Assembly: GCF_003007685.1 (NCBI RefSeq)
Contig: NZ_PXNN01000017.1
Coordinates: forward strand, 62,001-126,000
Direction of reading: 5' to 3'
DNA: 64,000 bases
Source: Marinobacter halophilus
GTDB taxonomy: Bacteria; Pseudomonadota; Gammaproteobacteria; Pseudomonadales; Oleiphilaceae
A program made the position numbers and the translations under genes. The notes beneath the pieces were generated by a model. The model searched no databases and had not been told where the DNA came from. It saw only the letters and a program-made list of their open reading frames with translations. This document shows, piece by piece, positions 45,281-56,328 of the stretch. Position 1 is the stretch's first letter. Every line of letters begins with the position of its first letter.

Positions 45281-46749
45281 CCCGTATTCTGTTTGTCACC
45301 AGTGAGGTGTTTCCACTGGTGAAGACCGGCGGCCTGGCGGATGTGTCATCCAGCCTGCCAGAGGCACTGTGCAAGCTCGGAATGGACTGCCAGATCCTTC
45401 TCCCTGGTTATCCTGCTGCCTTGAAAGCCGCCAGAGCGGCCGGCTCTCGCCGGAAAACCCGGTTTCGTTTTGGCCAGTACGATGTAGCGCTATGGCAAAC
45501 CCGTTTGCCTGATACCGCGGTTACTTTGTGGCTGATTGATTGCCCGGCTTTGTTCGATCGTTCCAGTGACAGCCCTTATCAGAATGAGAAAGGCGAAGAC
45601 TGGTGGGACAACGCGCACCGGTTTCATCTGTTTGCCCGGATCGGAGCCATGATGGCGCTTGGCCAACTGGGCCTGCCCTGGCAACCCGACATTGTGCACT
45701 GCAACGACTGGCAGACCGGGTTAATCCCGGTGTTTCTCGATAACACCCAACATCAACATGCACCGAAAACCGTCTTCACCATCCACAACCTGGCTTACCA
45801 GGGGCTGTTTTCCCAGGAAACCTTCAGGGCGCTTGGCCTACCCGACTATCTCTGGCGATTCGAGTTTCTTGAGTTCCACGAACAGCTGTCTTTCCTGAAA
45901 GGCGGCCTGGTATTCAGCGACGCCATTACCACCGTCAGCCCATCCTACGCCGACGAGATACAGACTCCGTGGTTTGGTAACGGCCTGGACGGCCTGTTAC
46001 GGCATCGTTCGGGCCATCTGCACGGCATCCTCAACGGCATTGACACCCGAGCCTGGAATCCGGAGCAGGATCCCTGGCTGGATGTCCATTACGGCCCGGG
46101 ACACCTGAAAAACAAGGCCCAGTGCAAGGCCAAACTCAAGCAGGAACTCGGGCTTGAACCCGGTGGTGCCCCGTTGCTCGGGTTTGTCGGCCGGCTGGTG
46201 GAACAAAAAGGGCTGGATTGGTTACTGGCCGTGATGCTGCCGTTGCTCAATCAGGGGTGTCAGTTTGCCGTCCTTGGTGCCGGCCAAAGCCACTACCAGG
46301 ACCGCCTGCAGGAGCTAGCCAGGGAATGGCAACAGCAACTGTCTCTGACCCTGGGGTATCACGAGGGCCTGGCCCACAAAATCACCGCCGGCTGCGATAT
46401 GTTCCTGATGCCGTCCCAGTTTGAGCCCTGCGGTCTTAACCAGATGTACAGCCTGCGTTACGGCACCATTCCCGTGGTCCACGGTGTTGGTGGGTTGAAT
46501 GACACCGTGTTCGACCCATCGGAAGAAGTCACAGGCAAAGCCAATGGCTTTGTCTTTCGGGAGCCAACGGCAGACGCCTTTCTGACCGCCATTCAGCGAG
46601 CGCTGACTGCCAAAGCCAGCGCAAAGACCTGGCGCCGATTGCAGGACAATGCCATGGCGGCAGACTATTCCTGGAAACACCGGGCAAAGGAATACGCAAC
46701 TCTTTACCAGAACCTGATAACCGGCGATGGCCGGCTTCATGAAGATTGA
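45277..46749 (+). CDS. glgA: Glycogen synthase (GT5)
   Basis: A 490-residue GT5 glycosyltransferase. The ADP-glucose site KTGGLADV is at residues 15-22. Other motifs are [63 protein letters not shown] and [26 protein letters not shown] (in parts), with the C-terminal catalytic Glu in the E-P-C-G region. It adds glucose from ADP-glucose to the growing alpha-1,4-glucan in the cytoplasm. Its ATG overlaps the glgB stop (ATGA), so synthesis and branching are made in step. A 33-bp gap with a GGAGG site precedes the second phosphorylase gene. Confidence 0.96.
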   Translation: MTRILFVTSEVFPLVKTGGLADVSSSLPEALCKLGMDCQILLPGYPAALKAARAAGSRRKTRFRFGQYDVALWQTRLPDTAVTLWLIDCPALFDRSSDSPYQNEKGEDWWDNAHRFHLFARIGAMMALGQLGLPWQPDIVHCNDWQTGLIPVFLDNTQHQHAPKTVFTIHNLAYQGLFSQETFRALGLPDYLWRFEFLEFHEQLSFLKGGLVFSDAITTVSPSYADEIQTPWFGNGLDGLLRHRSGHLHGILNGIDTRAWNPEQDPWLDVHYGPGHLKNKAQCKAKLKQELGLEPGGAPLLGFVGRLVEQKGLDWLLAVMLPLLNQGCQFAVLGAGQSHYQDRLQELAREWQQQLSLTLGYHEGLAHKITAGCDMFLMPSQFEPCGLNQMYSLRYGTIPVVHGVGGLNDTVFDPSEEVTGKANGFVFREPTADAFLTAIQRALTAKASAKTWRRLQDNAMAADYSWKHRAKEYATLYQNLITGDGRLHED

Positions 46750-46782
46750 TAGAGTGCCCATGGCCGCAAGGAGGCCACTATT

Positions 46783-49335
46783 ATGAACAAGGCAACCGAA
46801 TTCCGGCTGGAAGCTCGCCCCCACATTCCGGAGGCCATCGAACGGCTCGATGTTCTCGCCAACGATCTGTTCTACAGCTGGGATCACGGCGTTCGCAGCC
46901 TGTTTGCCCGGATCGATTTACGGCTTTGGCAAAAGGTAGAGCATAACCCCAAGCTGTTCCTGCGCAGGGCCTCACAAACCCGCCTGAACGAGGCAGCAGA
47001 AGATCGTGCGTTTCTGGCGGAATACCGGCGCGTACTCTCCAGTTACGACGCCTACCTGGAATCCGATCCTGGCGAAGGCGTAGTTGAGGCGCTTGATCCC
47101 AACACCAGCCTGGTGGCCTATTTCTGCGCCGAATTCGGCTTTCACGAGAGCTTTCCCATCTATTCCGGCGGCCTGGGTATTCTGGCCGGTGACCACTGCA
47201 AGGCGGCCAGCGATCTAGGCATACCGTTTGTCGCCGTGGGATTGCTCTACCAGCAGGGCTACTTCATTCAAACCATTGACGCACAAGGGCAACAAGTTGC
47301 TCGGTATGAATGCCATTCCAGTGATGAACTGCCGATCACCCCGGTCGAGAAAGACGGCAAGCAACTGACGGTATCCGTGCCCTTCCCCGGACGTGACGTT
47401 CATGCCCGGGTCTGGCAAGCTCGAGTCGGCCACATTCGGCTGTACCTGCTGGATTCGAATACCCAGGCCAACAGCCCCGATGATCAGGATTTGACCCTGC
47501 AACTTTATGGCGGTGATTCGAGCACCCGCATCTCCCAGGAAATGTTGCTGGGCATCGGCGGCACCCGGGTGCTGGCGGAACTGGGGATTGAACCGACCGC
47601 CTGGCATATTAATGAGGGCCATGCTGCCTTCCAGATTCTGGAACGGTGCCGGGTAGCCATGACGAACGGGCTGAATTTTGACACCGCACTGGAAGCCGTT
47701 GCCGCCGCCACACTGTTTACCACCCATACACCGGTTGCGGCTGGCCACGATATTTTCCCGAGAGATTTGGTCGCACATAACCTCGGCTCTTACCTGGAGC
47801 AGTCCGGCCTCGAGTTTGACCGGATTTTCGCCCTGGGTGCCAAGAACGGTGATGATAGCTTCAACATGACTTGTCTGGGTTTGCGTGGCTCACGGTTCCA
47901 CAATGGCGTGAGCCGGATCCATGGCCGGATAGCCTCAGAAATGGAGGGAGATATCTGGCCGCAGATTCCGCCTCAGGAAAACCCCATCGAGTACATCACC
48001 AATGGCGTGCACGTTCCTACGTTTCTGGCCCCGGAATGGGCCAGCCTGTTTGATATACAGGCGCCTACCTGGAAGAGTGAGCTGCTCAACCCGGCGTTCT
48101 GGAACTTTGTCGATCAGATTCCGGACTATCACTACTGGAGTGTTCACAAGGCCCTGAAGCAGCAAATGGCGGAGTTCACAGTCCGCCGACTCAAGCGCCA
48201 GCACAAACGCAATGGTACTGGCCATTCGGTCACTGAAAGAATGACCCGACAACTGATTTCTCCCGATAAAGACGCGCTGGTGATCGGCTTTGCACGACGC
48301 TTTGCCACCTACAAGCGTGCCACCTTGATTTTCTCAGACCTGCCCCGGCTGGAACGACTGCTCACAAATCCGGACTATCCAGTGGTGCTGGTGTTTGCGG
48401 GTAAAGCCCATCCCCAGGATCACCCAGGCCAGCAACTGATCAAAGTGATTCACGGATTATCGATGCAACCCGCGTTGATGGGGCACATCATCCTGCTGGA
48501 GGATTATGATCAGGCAATGGCTCGCCGCTTGCTCAGCGGTGTGGATGTGTGGCTGAACACACCGGAATACCCGAAAGAAGCCAGCGGTACCTCGGGTGAG
48601 AAGGCTGCGGTGAACGGCGCTCTCAATCTCAGCGTACTGGACGGTTGGTGGGGTGAGGGCTATGACAAAACCAACGGGTGGGCAATCACACCAAGGGATA
48701 CCGAGCTTGATCAGGAATTTCGGAACCGCGAAGAAGCCAGAGATCTGCTGGATCTGCTGGAGCTGGAAATCGTTCCGCTGTATTACAATCGCGCGTCGCA
48801 GGGCTATTCGAAAGGCTGGGTCACCCGCTCGAAAGCTTCCATGAAAACCATTACACCCAGGTTCAATGCCCAGCGAATGGTGATGGATTATGTCCGTAAC
48901 TACTACCAGCCCGCGACTCACCAAGGCCGATTGATGACCGCAAACGATTCGACAGTCGCCAAGGAACTTGCTGACTGGAAAGCCCGCGTGCGAGCTGCCT
49001 GGGAGGGTGTTTCAGTGACAGTCAAAGGGTGCGTGCAGGATCGCTGTGCCTGGGATGAGTCGGTCGAACTCAAGCTTTCGGTCGCGTTAAACGGTCTTGC
49101 CCCCGAGGATATCCGGGTGGAATGCCTGGTCACCCCGGACTGCACAGGCACTCATGCAGAGCCCGGAACAGATCGATTCATCCTTGCGCCCACCGATGAA
49201 GAAGATGGCCATACGATTTATGAAACGGAAGTGAACCCGCCCTACCCAGGCCTGCAAACCCTTCGGCTGCGAATCTACCCGTATCACAAGGCGCTGACAC
49301 ACCCGCTGGAGATGGGAGCGATGCTCTGGGCCTGA
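46783..49335 (+). CDS. glgP: Alpha-glucan phosphorylase (second of two)
   Basis: An 850-residue GT35 enzyme with an N-terminal DUF3417-type helical domain (ERLDVLANDLFYSWDHGVRS). Catalytic region motifs are FCAEFGFHESFPIYSGGLGI, LAGDHCKAASDLGIP, WHINEGHAAFQILER, TLFTTHTPVAAGHDIF, FARRFATYKRATLIF and SGTSGEKAAVNGALNLS with the PLP lysine. The residue before that lysine is Glu, where many relatives have Met. It frees glucose-1-phosphate from glycogen. It is the last gene of the plus-strand run glgB-glgA-glgP; 1 bp separates its stop from the convergent acyltransferase stop. Differences from the first phosphorylase suggest division of work. Confidence 0.93.
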   Translation: MNKATEFRLEARPHIPEAIERLDVLANDLFYSWDHGVRSLFARIDLRLWQKVEHNPKLFLRRASQTRLNEAAEDRAFLAEYRRVLSSYDAYLESDPGEGVVEALDPNTSLVAYFCAEFGFHESFPIYSGGLGILAGDHCKAASDLGIPFVAVGLLYQQGYFIQTIDAQGQQVARYECHSSDELPITPVEKDGKQLTVSVPFPGRDVHARVWQARVGHIRLYLLDSNTQANSPDDQDLTLQLYGGDSSTRISQEMLLGIGGTRVLAELGIEPTAWHINEGHAAFQILERCRVAMTNGLNFDTALEAVAAATLFTTHTPVAAGHDIFPRDLVAHNLGSYLEQSGLEFDRIFALGAKNGDDSFNMTCLGLRGSRFHNGVSRIHGRIASEMEGDIWPQIPPQENPIEYITNGVHVPTFLAPEWASLFDIQAPTWKSELLNPAFWNFVDQIPDYHYWSVHKALKQQMAEFTVRRLKRQHKRNGTGHSVTERMTRQLISPDKDALVIGFARRFATYKRATLIFSDLPRLERLLTNPDYPVVLVFAGKAHPQDHPGQQLIKVIHGLSMQPALMGHIILLEDYDQAMARRLLSGVDVWLNTPEYPKEASGTSGEKAAVNGALNLSVLDGWWGEGYDKTNGWAITPRDTELDQEFRNREEARDLLDLLELEIVPLYYNRASQGYSKGWVTRSKASMKTITPRFNAQRMVMDYVRNYYQPATHQGRLMTANDSTVAKELADWKARVRAAWEGVSVTVKGCVQDRCAWDESVELKLSVALNGLAPEDIRVECLVTPDCTGTHAEPGTDRFILAPTDEEDGHTIYETEVNPPYPGLQTLRLRIYPYHKALTHPLEMGAMLWA

Positions 49336-49336
49336 C

Positions 49337-50542
49337 TCAGTCTGCCGCTGACAGAAGGCTCTCGCCAATATTGTTGGCCGCGAGGGCATTCACTACCGGA
49401 TTGGCGTACATGTCGAGCAAATAAGGTCGAATGGCGGCGTCACAGTTTTCCAGTCGGCGCTCCATTTCGGCTTTCGCGGCTTCCAGGTCGGCCGGGGACC
49501 AGGTTTCAGCCGTAACAACGCTCTCGCTGACGTTGCCTGGCGTTTCGTGGGCATCCGGGTGAACACCGCGCATCTGGTATGCCACCAGGTTGGAGGCATG
49601 CAGGTGATAGTTGGCGTGCATTTCGTGGTCAATGCGTGTCGCAAGCGCTTTCGGATCGTCCGGTGCATTCAAAATAGGCGCGCCAAAGTGCACGTGTACG
49701 TGGCCTTTGTAGCCGGTCAGCCCTCTCATAATCTGATTGGTGTCTTCGCCCTCCGCTTTCTGGTAGCTACCAGTGCGGGCCCTCACTTCAAGCTCCCGGG
49801 CTTTGTCAGCGTCACAGGGATCGTACTCGTACGCGATGGAGACCGGCACAATGTGCAGCCGATTGATTGCCTCGGCAAAGCTGAGCCCGGATTTTTTCCG
49901 GCTCATGTAAAACATTTTGATAATGGCCGGGTCGGTCAGATCAATACCGTCTTTGGCCCGGCCTTCGCGCTGGGCGATCCAGATGCTGTCATTGTGATCA
50001 ATACTGTGATTGATAAAGCCAGACAGCGTCAGATAGGCGTCACGCATTTCTCGTGGACTGGTCATGTTTCGGCGCACAACAAAGCTTTTGTTGAGCCGCA
50101 TCATTTCAGCGAACACCCGGTTTGCGAGCAGGTTGTCGCCAATGGCAATACGCGTGGTGTGAAATCCATTCTGAAACAACAGGTAATTCACTACCATCGG
50201 GTCAAACACGATGTCCCGGTGATTGGAGATGAACAGGTGTGCGGTGTGCTTGCTAAGATTTTCCAGTCCGCTGTGAGTCACTCGGGAGGTAGTGTTTTCG
50301 ACCAAATCGCCTACGTAGCCGGATAACCCGGCCTGCAAATCATCCACTCGACGAAAATGCCCAAAGTGGCGAACCAGCCAACGCCGAACGAAAACCCGCA
50401 ATACGGCAGGTGCCCACTTTGCGGCCAAAGGCGATTTGAACCGGCCGACCATGTCCAGAAAATCCGGATCATTGACCAGTCGATGAATTGCGGGGGCGGT
50501 TTCTTGATCCGAGTAGGGTCGGATCGTGTCAAATTCCTGCAT
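49337..50542 (-). CDS. Glycerolipid acyltransferase family protein
   Basis: A 401-residue PlsC/PlsB-superfamily protein. The acyltransferase block I is SNHRDIVFDP, an NH-x4-D in the expected form; block III-like IAQREGRAKDGID and block IV-like HIVPVSIAYEYDPCD follow. It likely transfers an acyl chain to a lysophospholipid or glycerol-phosphate-type acceptor at the inner membrane. It is longer than PlsC and shares features with the TIGR/1-acyl-sn-glycerol-phosphate group of marine bacteria. Specific acceptor unknown. The ATG at 50542 was chosen since GGG lies 7 nt upstream and similarity begins there; the frame is open into recQ antisense sequence but that is not meaningful. Divergent from recQ. 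Confidence 0.85.
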   Translation of the reverse strand: MQEFDTIRPYSDQETAPAIHRLVNDPDFLDMVGRFKSPLAAKWAPAVLRVFVRRWLVRHFGHFRRVDDLQAGLSGYVGDLVENTTSRVTHSGLENLSKHTAHLFISNHRDIVFDPMVVNYLLFQNGFHTTRIAIGDNLLANRVFAEMMRLNKSFVVRRNMTSPREMRDAYLTLSGFINHSIDHNDSIWIAQREGRAKDGIDLTDPAIIKMFYMSRKKSGLSFAEAINRLHIVPVSIAYEYDPCDADKARELEVRARTGSYQKAEGEDTNQIMRGLTGYKGHVHVHFGAPILNAPDDPKALATRIDHEMHANYHLHASNLVAYQMRGVHPDAHETPGNVSESVVTAETWSPADLEAAKAEMERRLENCDAAIRPYLLDMYANPVVNALAANNIGESLLSAAD

Positions 50543-50713
50543 GCAAGCCCTGTTTTTGTTCGAAGCGATTAATCTAAGTCTCTGAAGCGGCGACATTGTA
50601 TCCTGTCTTTTAACGTTTTGCCTCCACCGAAATGGCCTGTTGACCAATCCCCGGGCAGGATCTGCTATCATTCGAACCCGAATTTCACCCCCTCTCAAAG
50701 GCTGAAGACAACC

Positions 50714-52585
50714 ATGTATCCGGACCAGGATTTCGACCGGCTGACCCGCGAGCCACCCTCCGCCACCAATCGGAACGCGGACCAGGTGCTGCACGAAGTC
50801 TTTGGCTACGAGAGTTTTCGGCCCTTGCAGGGCGATATTGTTCGCGAGGTGGTTAACGGTGGTGATGCTCTGGTCCTGATGCCCACGGGTGGCGGTAAAT
50901 CGCTTTGCTATCAGGTTCCGGCATTGGTACGCCCGGGCACGGCGATCGTCGTCTCGCCCCTGATCGCGTTGATGCAAGATCAGGTGACGGCACTTCGGGA
51001 GCTTGGCGTAAACGCTGCGTTTTTGAACTCCACCATGGACTATGAACAAGCCCGGGCAACCGAATACGCCTTGATGACCGGCGAGCTCGACCTACTCTAC
51101 TGCGCGCCCGAGCGACTGATTCAGCCGCGCACCATCGAACTTCTGCACAACGCCTCGCTGTCCTTGTTTGCCATCGATGAGGCCCATTGTGTGTCCCAGT
51201 GGGGCCACGACTTCCGCTCGGATTACCTGCAGCTGAGTATGCTGGCTGCTGAGTTCCCGGGAATTCCGCGCATTGCATTGACGGCAACAGCCGACGACCG
51301 TACCCGGAAAGAAATCGCTGAACGTTTGTCGCTGACTCAGGCCAAGCACTTCATCAGCGGCTTTGATCGCCCCAACATTCAATATCGAATCACCCCAAAA
51401 ACTAATGCAAACAAACAGTTATTGGACTTTATTAAGGCTGAACATCAGGATGACTGCGGCATTGTTTATTGCCTGTCCCGCAACAAGGTAGATGCCACCG
51501 CGAAATTACTGGCGAGCAAAGGCTACACAGCCCTGCCCTACCACGCCGGTCTTGACGCCCAGTTGCGAGCCAGGCATCAGGACCGTTTTCTGCGGGAAGA
51601 CGGCATCATTATTGTCGCCACTATTGCCTTTGGCATGGGTATCGACAAGCCCGATGTGCGGTTTGTTGCCCATCTGGATCTGCCCAAAAGCCTGGAAGCC
51701 TATTATCAGGAAACCGGCCGTGCCGGCCGTGACGGCAAACCGTCGACCGCCTGGATGGTCTATGGCCTGCAGGATGTGATCAAACTGCGCCAAATGCTCG
51801 AAGCGTCTCAGGGCAATGATCAGTTCAAGAGGGTCGAGCGCCAGAAACTGGATGCCATGCTTGGCCTGTGCGAAGTCACCCAGTGCCGCCGGCAGGTGCT
51901 GCTGCGCTATTTTGATGATGCCATGGAGCACCCCTGCGGCAACTGTGATACCTGCCTGAACCCGCCGGAAACCTGGGATGGCACAGTGGCGGTGCAGAAA
52001 GCCCTGTCTTGTGTCTATCGTACCGGCCAGCGATTTGGCGTGAACTATCTGATTGATGTGTTGCGGGGCTCAGAAAACGAACGAATTCTGCAATCGGGCC
52101 ATCAGGCTATTTCGACCTATGGCATCGGCACCGATCTGTCCGCCAACGACTGGAAATCGGTCTACCGCCAGCTGGTGGCGAACGGTTACCTCAGAGCCGA
52201 CCCGGAAGGCTATGGCGCCTTACAGCTGACGGAACTGTGCCGCCCCCTGCTGAAGGGCAGTCAGACCATCGAGTTGCGTAAAGACCCGGTCGTCAAAAAG
52301 ACCGCGTCGTCGAAATCGTCTGGCAAGCGCGCCGGCTCAGATGTGCGTGATCAGATTACCGATCATAACGGCTGGGAAGCCCTGCGAGCTTGCCGCAAGG
52401 CACTGGCCGACAAACAGGGGGTGCCGCCTTACGTGATTTTTCACGACACCACCCTGTTCGACATGCTTGAACGCCGCCCCGACAGTCTGGAACAGTTGGC
52501 GGAGGTCAGTGGCGTAGGGGCAGCGAAGCTGGAAAAATACGGCGAAGTGTTTTTGCAAACGCTGCGTGAGATTGCTCAGGCCTGA
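50714..52585 (+). CDS. recQ: ATP-dependent DNA helicase RecQ
   Basis: A 623-residue superfamily 2 helicase. Motif I is [14 protein letters not shown] with Lys62, motif II is [14 protein letters not shown] from Asp155, then [12 protein letters not shown], motif [18 protein letters not shown] and motif [15 protein letters not shown]. The RecQ C-terminal zinc site is in [17 protein letters not shown] and [10 protein letters not shown] winged helix and a C-terminal HRDC domain ([20 protein letters not shown]) complete the standard layout. It unwinds 3'-5' in RecF-type recombination and repair. The start at 50714 fits E. coli RecQ length. It overlaps the convergent hotdog gene by 10 bp. Confidence 0.96.
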   Translation: MYPDQDFDRLTREPPSATNRNADQVLHEVFGYESFRPLQGDIVREVVNGGDALVLMPTGGGKSLCYQVPALVRPGTAIVVSPLIALMQDQVTALRELGVNAAFLNSTMDYEQARATEYALMTGELDLLYCAPERLIQPRTIELLHNASLSLFAIDEAHCVSQWGHDFRSDYLQLSMLAAEFPGIPRIALTATADDRTRKEIAERLSLTQAKHFISGFDRPNIQYRITPKTNANKQLLDFIKAEHQDDCGIVYCLSRNKVDATAKLLASKGYTALPYHAGLDAQLRARHQDRFLREDGIIIVATIAFGMGIDKPDVRFVAHLDLPKSLEAYYQETGRAGRDGKPSTAWMVYGLQDVIKLRQMLEASQGNDQFKRVERQKLDAMLGLCEVTQCRRQVLLRYFDDAMEHPCGNCDTCLNPPETWDGTVAVQKALSCVYRTGQRFGVNYLIDVLRGSENERILQSGHQAISTYGIGTDLSANDWKSVYRQLVANGYLRADPEGYGALQLTELCRPLLKGSQTIELRKDPVVKKTASSKSSGKRAGSDVRDQITDHNGWEALRACRKALADKQGVPPYVIFHDTTLFDMLERRPDSLEQLAEVSGVGAAKLEKYGEVFLQTLREIAQA

Positions 52586-53130
52586 GCCTGAAAGCCTTTC
52601 TTGCGAACCCGGTATTGGGCCAGAGAGGTAGCCACGTGGTTGCCTTTCTCATCCCGAAGAATGCCCTCCAACGTAAATTTGGCCCGCCCGGTGGCGTCCG
52701 CATCCGCCAGAATGGCCGCTACGGCCTCCGGCGGCAGGGCAAACTCAACAGTCACGTCTGAGTTGGCTGGCAGCAAAAACTCCAGTGTCATTTCCTTCAG
52801 AATGGGTGTGTAGGCAGCGCCCAAATCAAACAACGCCATCACGCCACCCGGAATCTCTGCAACCAGAAAATAGGCGCCCGCGTACAAGCTGCCAAAGTGG
52901 TTCTTATTGCCCTTCAATTTTATTTTTGCCCGGACATAACCCGGCCGCATCTCTTCAACGCTGAAGCCATTGCGGGGGGCGAACGGAATGGCCAAACCGA
53001 TCAGCCGGTTTACCGCCGCATAACTTCCGGTTTTCTTGAGCCAGTCCAGAGGCTGTAACAGGGTCGCTTTAGGATTGCTTGTGGTGACCCACTGGCCAGC
53101 AGTGCCGATGAGCGTATCGATGATTGCCAT
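52576..53130 (-). CDS. DUF4442 hotdog-fold (thioesterase-like) protein
   Basis: A 184-residue protein. The sequence [20 protein letters not shown] followed by [20 protein letters not shown] is characteristic of DUF4442, a hotdog fold related to acyl-CoA thioesterases, where the N-x2-G/H-helix contacts the thioester. It likely hydrolyses or binds an acyl thioester in the cytoplasm. Substrate unknown. The ATG at 53130 is preceded by AAAGGAA and begins with the family-typical helix; a longer frame to 53256 has no support. It is divergent from the next gene and ends within the recQ end. Confidence 0.82.
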   Translation of the reverse strand: MAIIDTLIGTAGQWVTTSNPKATLLQPLDWLKKTGSYAAVNRLIGLAIPFAPRNGFSVEEMRPGYVRAKIKLKGNKNHFGSLYAGAYFLVAEIPGGVMALFDLGAAYTPILKEMTLEFLLPANSDVTVEFALPPEAVAAILADADATGRAKFTLEGILRDEKGNHVATSLAQYRVRKKGFQAQA

Positions 53131-53308
53131 ACACAGGTTCCTTTTGATTTGAGAGCGATAATTGCAGCGCAGCACCGCCGCTTCAAGAAGCTTTTTCAGT
53201 TTTTTTGATAGTTGTATCGTTCGAATATCAAAAAGTGTTCTAAAGTGAAGGGGCATTCCGATCTGCAGGCAAGGTTCTTCTTTTCCTGCGTCATTAAAGG
53301 ACTACCGC

Positions 53309-54250
53309 GTGGTTTCACGTTACCAGAAAGGAAAATCAGCGCTAGGTGTCTGCCTGCTGGCGGTGTCTTTAACACTAATCGCGCCGGCAACTGTGTCGGC
53401 CGCACCAGAAATGGTAACGGAAGTATCTGAGGGCCATCGCAGCTTTATTCTTTGGTACCGCAACTACGACAACCCCGCCATACGGTCACTGGTCGAGCTG
53501 GCATTAAGCAAAACCTCGGAGTATGGCAGTTACGATTTGATCCGCAGCGTAGAGCTCAGTCAGGGCCGAGTGTTGAGAGAATTGGCGAATAACAATAGTA
53601 GCCTGGTCGACATTGCCAATGTCGCGACCAGTTCTGAGCGTGAAGCGTATCTCAACCCGGTGCCCCTGCCCGTCGACGGCGGACTGCTCGGATTCCGGGT
53701 GTGTCTGGTGTTACCCAAGAACCTGTCGTTGTTTCAAGACATTAATACCATTGAAGATTTGCAAAATAGTAATATCCGGATTGGCCAGGGCGCCCATTGG
53801 CCAGACACCCCGATACTCGAAGCCAACGGTATCAACGTGATCACTCACACTCGCTATGAAATTCTGTTCGGGATGCTGCGCAACGAGCGCTTTGAGTGCT
53901 TTGCCCGGGGCATCAGCGAAGTGATGTTCGACCTGGAGCTCAATCAGGCGGATGATCTGGTTATTGAGCCTGACCTGTTACTCGCGTACCCGATGCCATC
54001 CTACCTGTTTGTGGCACCCAACGATCAGGAGGCGGCTCACCGGTTACAGTTGGGATTGGAGCGGGCTATTCAGGATGGCAGCTTTGCGGTCTACCTGAAA
54101 ACCTGGTTTGGCCGCGCGGTGGTGGAATTGGGTCTGGAGCGCCGCAAGGTGCTCACCCTCGAAAACCCCTACCTGAGTGAAGAATCCATGTATGTCGGCA
54201 GGCATACCCTTGAAAATCTTCGGCGCCGACTGGAGTTCCTGGGCCAGTAA
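53309..54250 (+). CDS. Periplasmic solute-binding-like protein
   Basis: A 313-residue precursor with a Sec signal (about residues 1-31, cut near VSAAPE). The body resembles a type 2 periplasmic binding fold, with LPKNLSLFQDINTIEDLQNS, IRIGQGAHWPDTPIL and a C-terminal FAVYLKTWFGRAVVELGL. It lacks ABC transporter partners nearby. This, and the neighbouring convergent chemoreceptor gene, suggests a sensory or amino-acid-binding role. Start is a GTG with AAAGGA 7 nt upstream. Ligand unknown. Confidence 0.78.
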   Translation: MVSRYQKGKSALGVCLLAVSLTLIAPATVSAAPEMVTEVSEGHRSFILWYRNYDNPAIRSLVELALSKTSEYGSYDLIRSVELSQGRVLRELANNNSSLVDIANVATSSEREAYLNPVPLPVDGGLLGFRVCLVLPKNLSLFQDINTIEDLQNSNIRIGQGAHWPDTPILEANGINVITHTRYEILFGMLRNERFECFARGISEVMFDLELNQADDLVIEPDLLLAYPMPSYLFVAPNDQEAAHRLQLGLERAIQDGSFAVYLKTWFGRAVVELGLERRKVLTLENPYLSEESMYVGRHTLENLRRRLEFLGQ

Positions 54251-54282
54251 TGCTGACCGGCCATCCCTGGCCGTATCGTCCG

Positions 54283-56187
54283 CTACACTCGGAAGCGCGA
54301 GACTTTCTCGTTCAGGGTGTGGCCAATCGTTTCAATATGCCCGCTGTAGACATCATTCTCGCTCGCCGCCTTGGCCGCGTCCTGGCCCTGGTCTGCGATT
54401 CGGGTAATGGAAGCATTCAGTTCTTCAGTGACCGAGGTTTGTTCCTCAGACGCCGTCGCAATCTGCGTGGTCATCTGACTGATGGCGGTGATGGCATCGG
54501 CGATCCGGCTCAGGGATTCCATGGCATCCTGGGCTTTCTCCATACTGACGTTGGATACCGCCGTCGAGGCTTTCATCACCTCAACGGCATTGTTAGCACC
54601 CTTCTTGAGGCGCTCGATCATGTCGTTGATCTCACCCGTTGACGCCTGAGTTCTCTGGGCCAGATTACGCACCTCGTCTGCCACCACGGCAAAACCGCGA
54701 CCGGCTTCCCCTGCTCTTGCCGCTTCGATGGCGGCGTTCAGCGCCAGCAGGTTGGTTTGTTCCGCAATACCCTGAATCACTTCAAGTACCGTGTTGATGG
54801 AAGACACGTCCTTGCCGAGCGTATCGATGACCTCTGCAGCTGCAACAATCTCTTTTGAGAGCGTCGCAACCGCATCTCGTGAGGCTCCTACAGTTTGCAG
54901 CGATTCACGGCTTTCCTGATCGGCATTCTCGGCAGCTTCAGCCGTTTGCTGGGCGTTCTGGGCTATCTCACCGGCAGCCGCAGACATTTCATTGATTGCT
55001 GTGGCAATCATGTCAATCTCGCTTTGCTGGCTCTCTACGCTGGACCGACTGGAACTGGAGGTTTCCCTGAGGGACGAGACATTGCCGGCCAGTTCATCAC
55101 AGCCCTCTTTGACCTCATGAACCACCTGTTGAATATTGGCAACAAATCGGTTGAAGTTCTCTGCAAGCTTGCCGAATTCATCCGAGGCAGAGTCATCCAG
55201 ACGTCTGGTCAGGTCAGCTTCACCTGAAGCGATACTCGACATGGCACCATTCAACCGACGCACAGGTGCCATCAGAACACGAATGCCGAAATAGAGCGCG
55301 ACCAGGGCGATAATCAGGCCAACGCCGGCGATCGTTAAGCCGCCTACTCTGGCTTCAACAATCGGTGCATTGATCAAGTCCTCATTCACAAACGTAACGA
55401 GATACCAATCTACCGCACGGGCATCCGAGATCGCATGTAAGGCCGCACTCCACTGAGTATCATTCATACGAAACTGGTAAACGCTGCCGTCAAGAGAAGG
55501 TTGCAGCCCGATAACCTCTGAAATATTTTTTCCAACAACGGTCGGCTCTGGGTGAAAAAGCACAGTGCCGGATTGATTTACCAAGGCCGCGAAACCCGTG
55601 TCCGCCAGAGTAATGGTGGACAGCATTGCCTCGATGGTTCCCAGGCCGATATCCATGCCGACCGCGCCTCTGAACATACCTGAGTTAATCGGTGCCATGG
55701 CGGAGATAATGGTTTCGTTACTGCTGGCGTCTCTGTATGGGTCGGTATACGAGGCCCTGCCCTGGCGCTGAGCCCCCTGATACCAAGGGCGAGCCCTCGG
55801 GTCATAATCTGAGGGCAGCGTCGATTCTACCTCGAGGCTTCTCATCAGCATTCGACCATTTTCCGTTCCGGCATACACATCCTTGATGTTTCCTCCGCTG
55901 GTCATGGCCTGCATCAACAGGCGGGCCGTGTTGTCGGTGCGAATGTCTTCCAGTGCCGTAGCGGTCGCTTCGGCCAGGTCAAGCCGGGTGTTAAGCCAGT
56001 CTGAGATACTCGACGTGCTTTGCGCTACGGCATCTTGCATCAGCGCATCAACATAACGGTCTGTTGTCGACTTCAGCCGGACATCGGTTGCGAACGTTAA
56101 CGCCATCATCAGCAACACGATGAGAGCTCCAACGGCGATGAGCAACTTTTGGGCAAAAGATGGTTTCAAGCGAATTACCTCCGGCAA
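54283..56187 (-). CDS. Methyl-accepting chemotaxis protein with dCache sensor
   Basis: A 634-residue receptor. TM1 is about residues 13-33, the periplasmic dCache_1 domain about 34-275 contains [12 protein letters not shown] (a family hallmark) and [18 protein letters not shown]2 follows around 277-298, then HAMP ([18 protein letters not shown]) and the signalling domain with hairpin [20 protein letters not shown] followed by [20 protein letters not shown]. The C-terminus has no NWETF-like tether for CheR. dCache domains commonly sense amino acids or other small amines and acids. It is a single minus-strand gene, convergent with the periplasmic-binding-like gene 32 bp away. Confidence 0.94.
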   Translation of the reverse strand: MPEVIRLKPSFAQKLLIAVGALIVLLMMALTFATDVRLKSTTDRYVDALMQDAVAQSTSSISDWLNTRLDLAEATATALEDIRTDNTARLLMQAMTSGGNIKDVYAGTENGRMLMRSLEVESTLPSDYDPRARPWYQGAQRQGRASYTDPYRDASSNETIISAMAPINSGMFRGAVGMDIGLGTIEAMLSTITLADTGFAALVNQSGTVLFHPEPTVVGKNISEVIGLQPSLDGSVYQFRMNDTQWSAALHAISDARAVDWYLVTFVNEDLINAPIVEARVGGLTIAGVGLIIALVALYFGIRVLMAPVRRLNGAMSSIASGEADLTRRLDDSASDEFGKLAENFNRFVANIQQVVHEVKEGCDELAGNVSSLRETSSSSRSSVESQQSEIDMIATAINEMSAAAGEIAQNAQQTAEAAENADQESRESLQTVGASRDAVATLSKEIVAAAEVIDTLGKDVSSINTVLEVIQGIAEQTNLLALNAAIEAARAGEAGRGFAVVADEVRNLAQRTQASTGEINDMIERLKKGANNAVEVMKASTAVSNVSMEKAQDAMESLSRIADAITAISQMTTQIATASEEQTSVTEELNASITRIADQGQDAAKAASENDVYSGHIETIGHTLNEKVSRFRV

Positions 56188-56328
56188 GCTCTGAACAACT
56201 AGGTTACTTTCTCATAGATTGTAATCACAAACTAATTGGCTAACGGCAATTGCAGCGAAGTCTTTAGTAGAGTTTGTTAGACTGACACCCTAAGCAACAA
56301 CTTGCTCACGTAATGGAGGCGCACCTGA

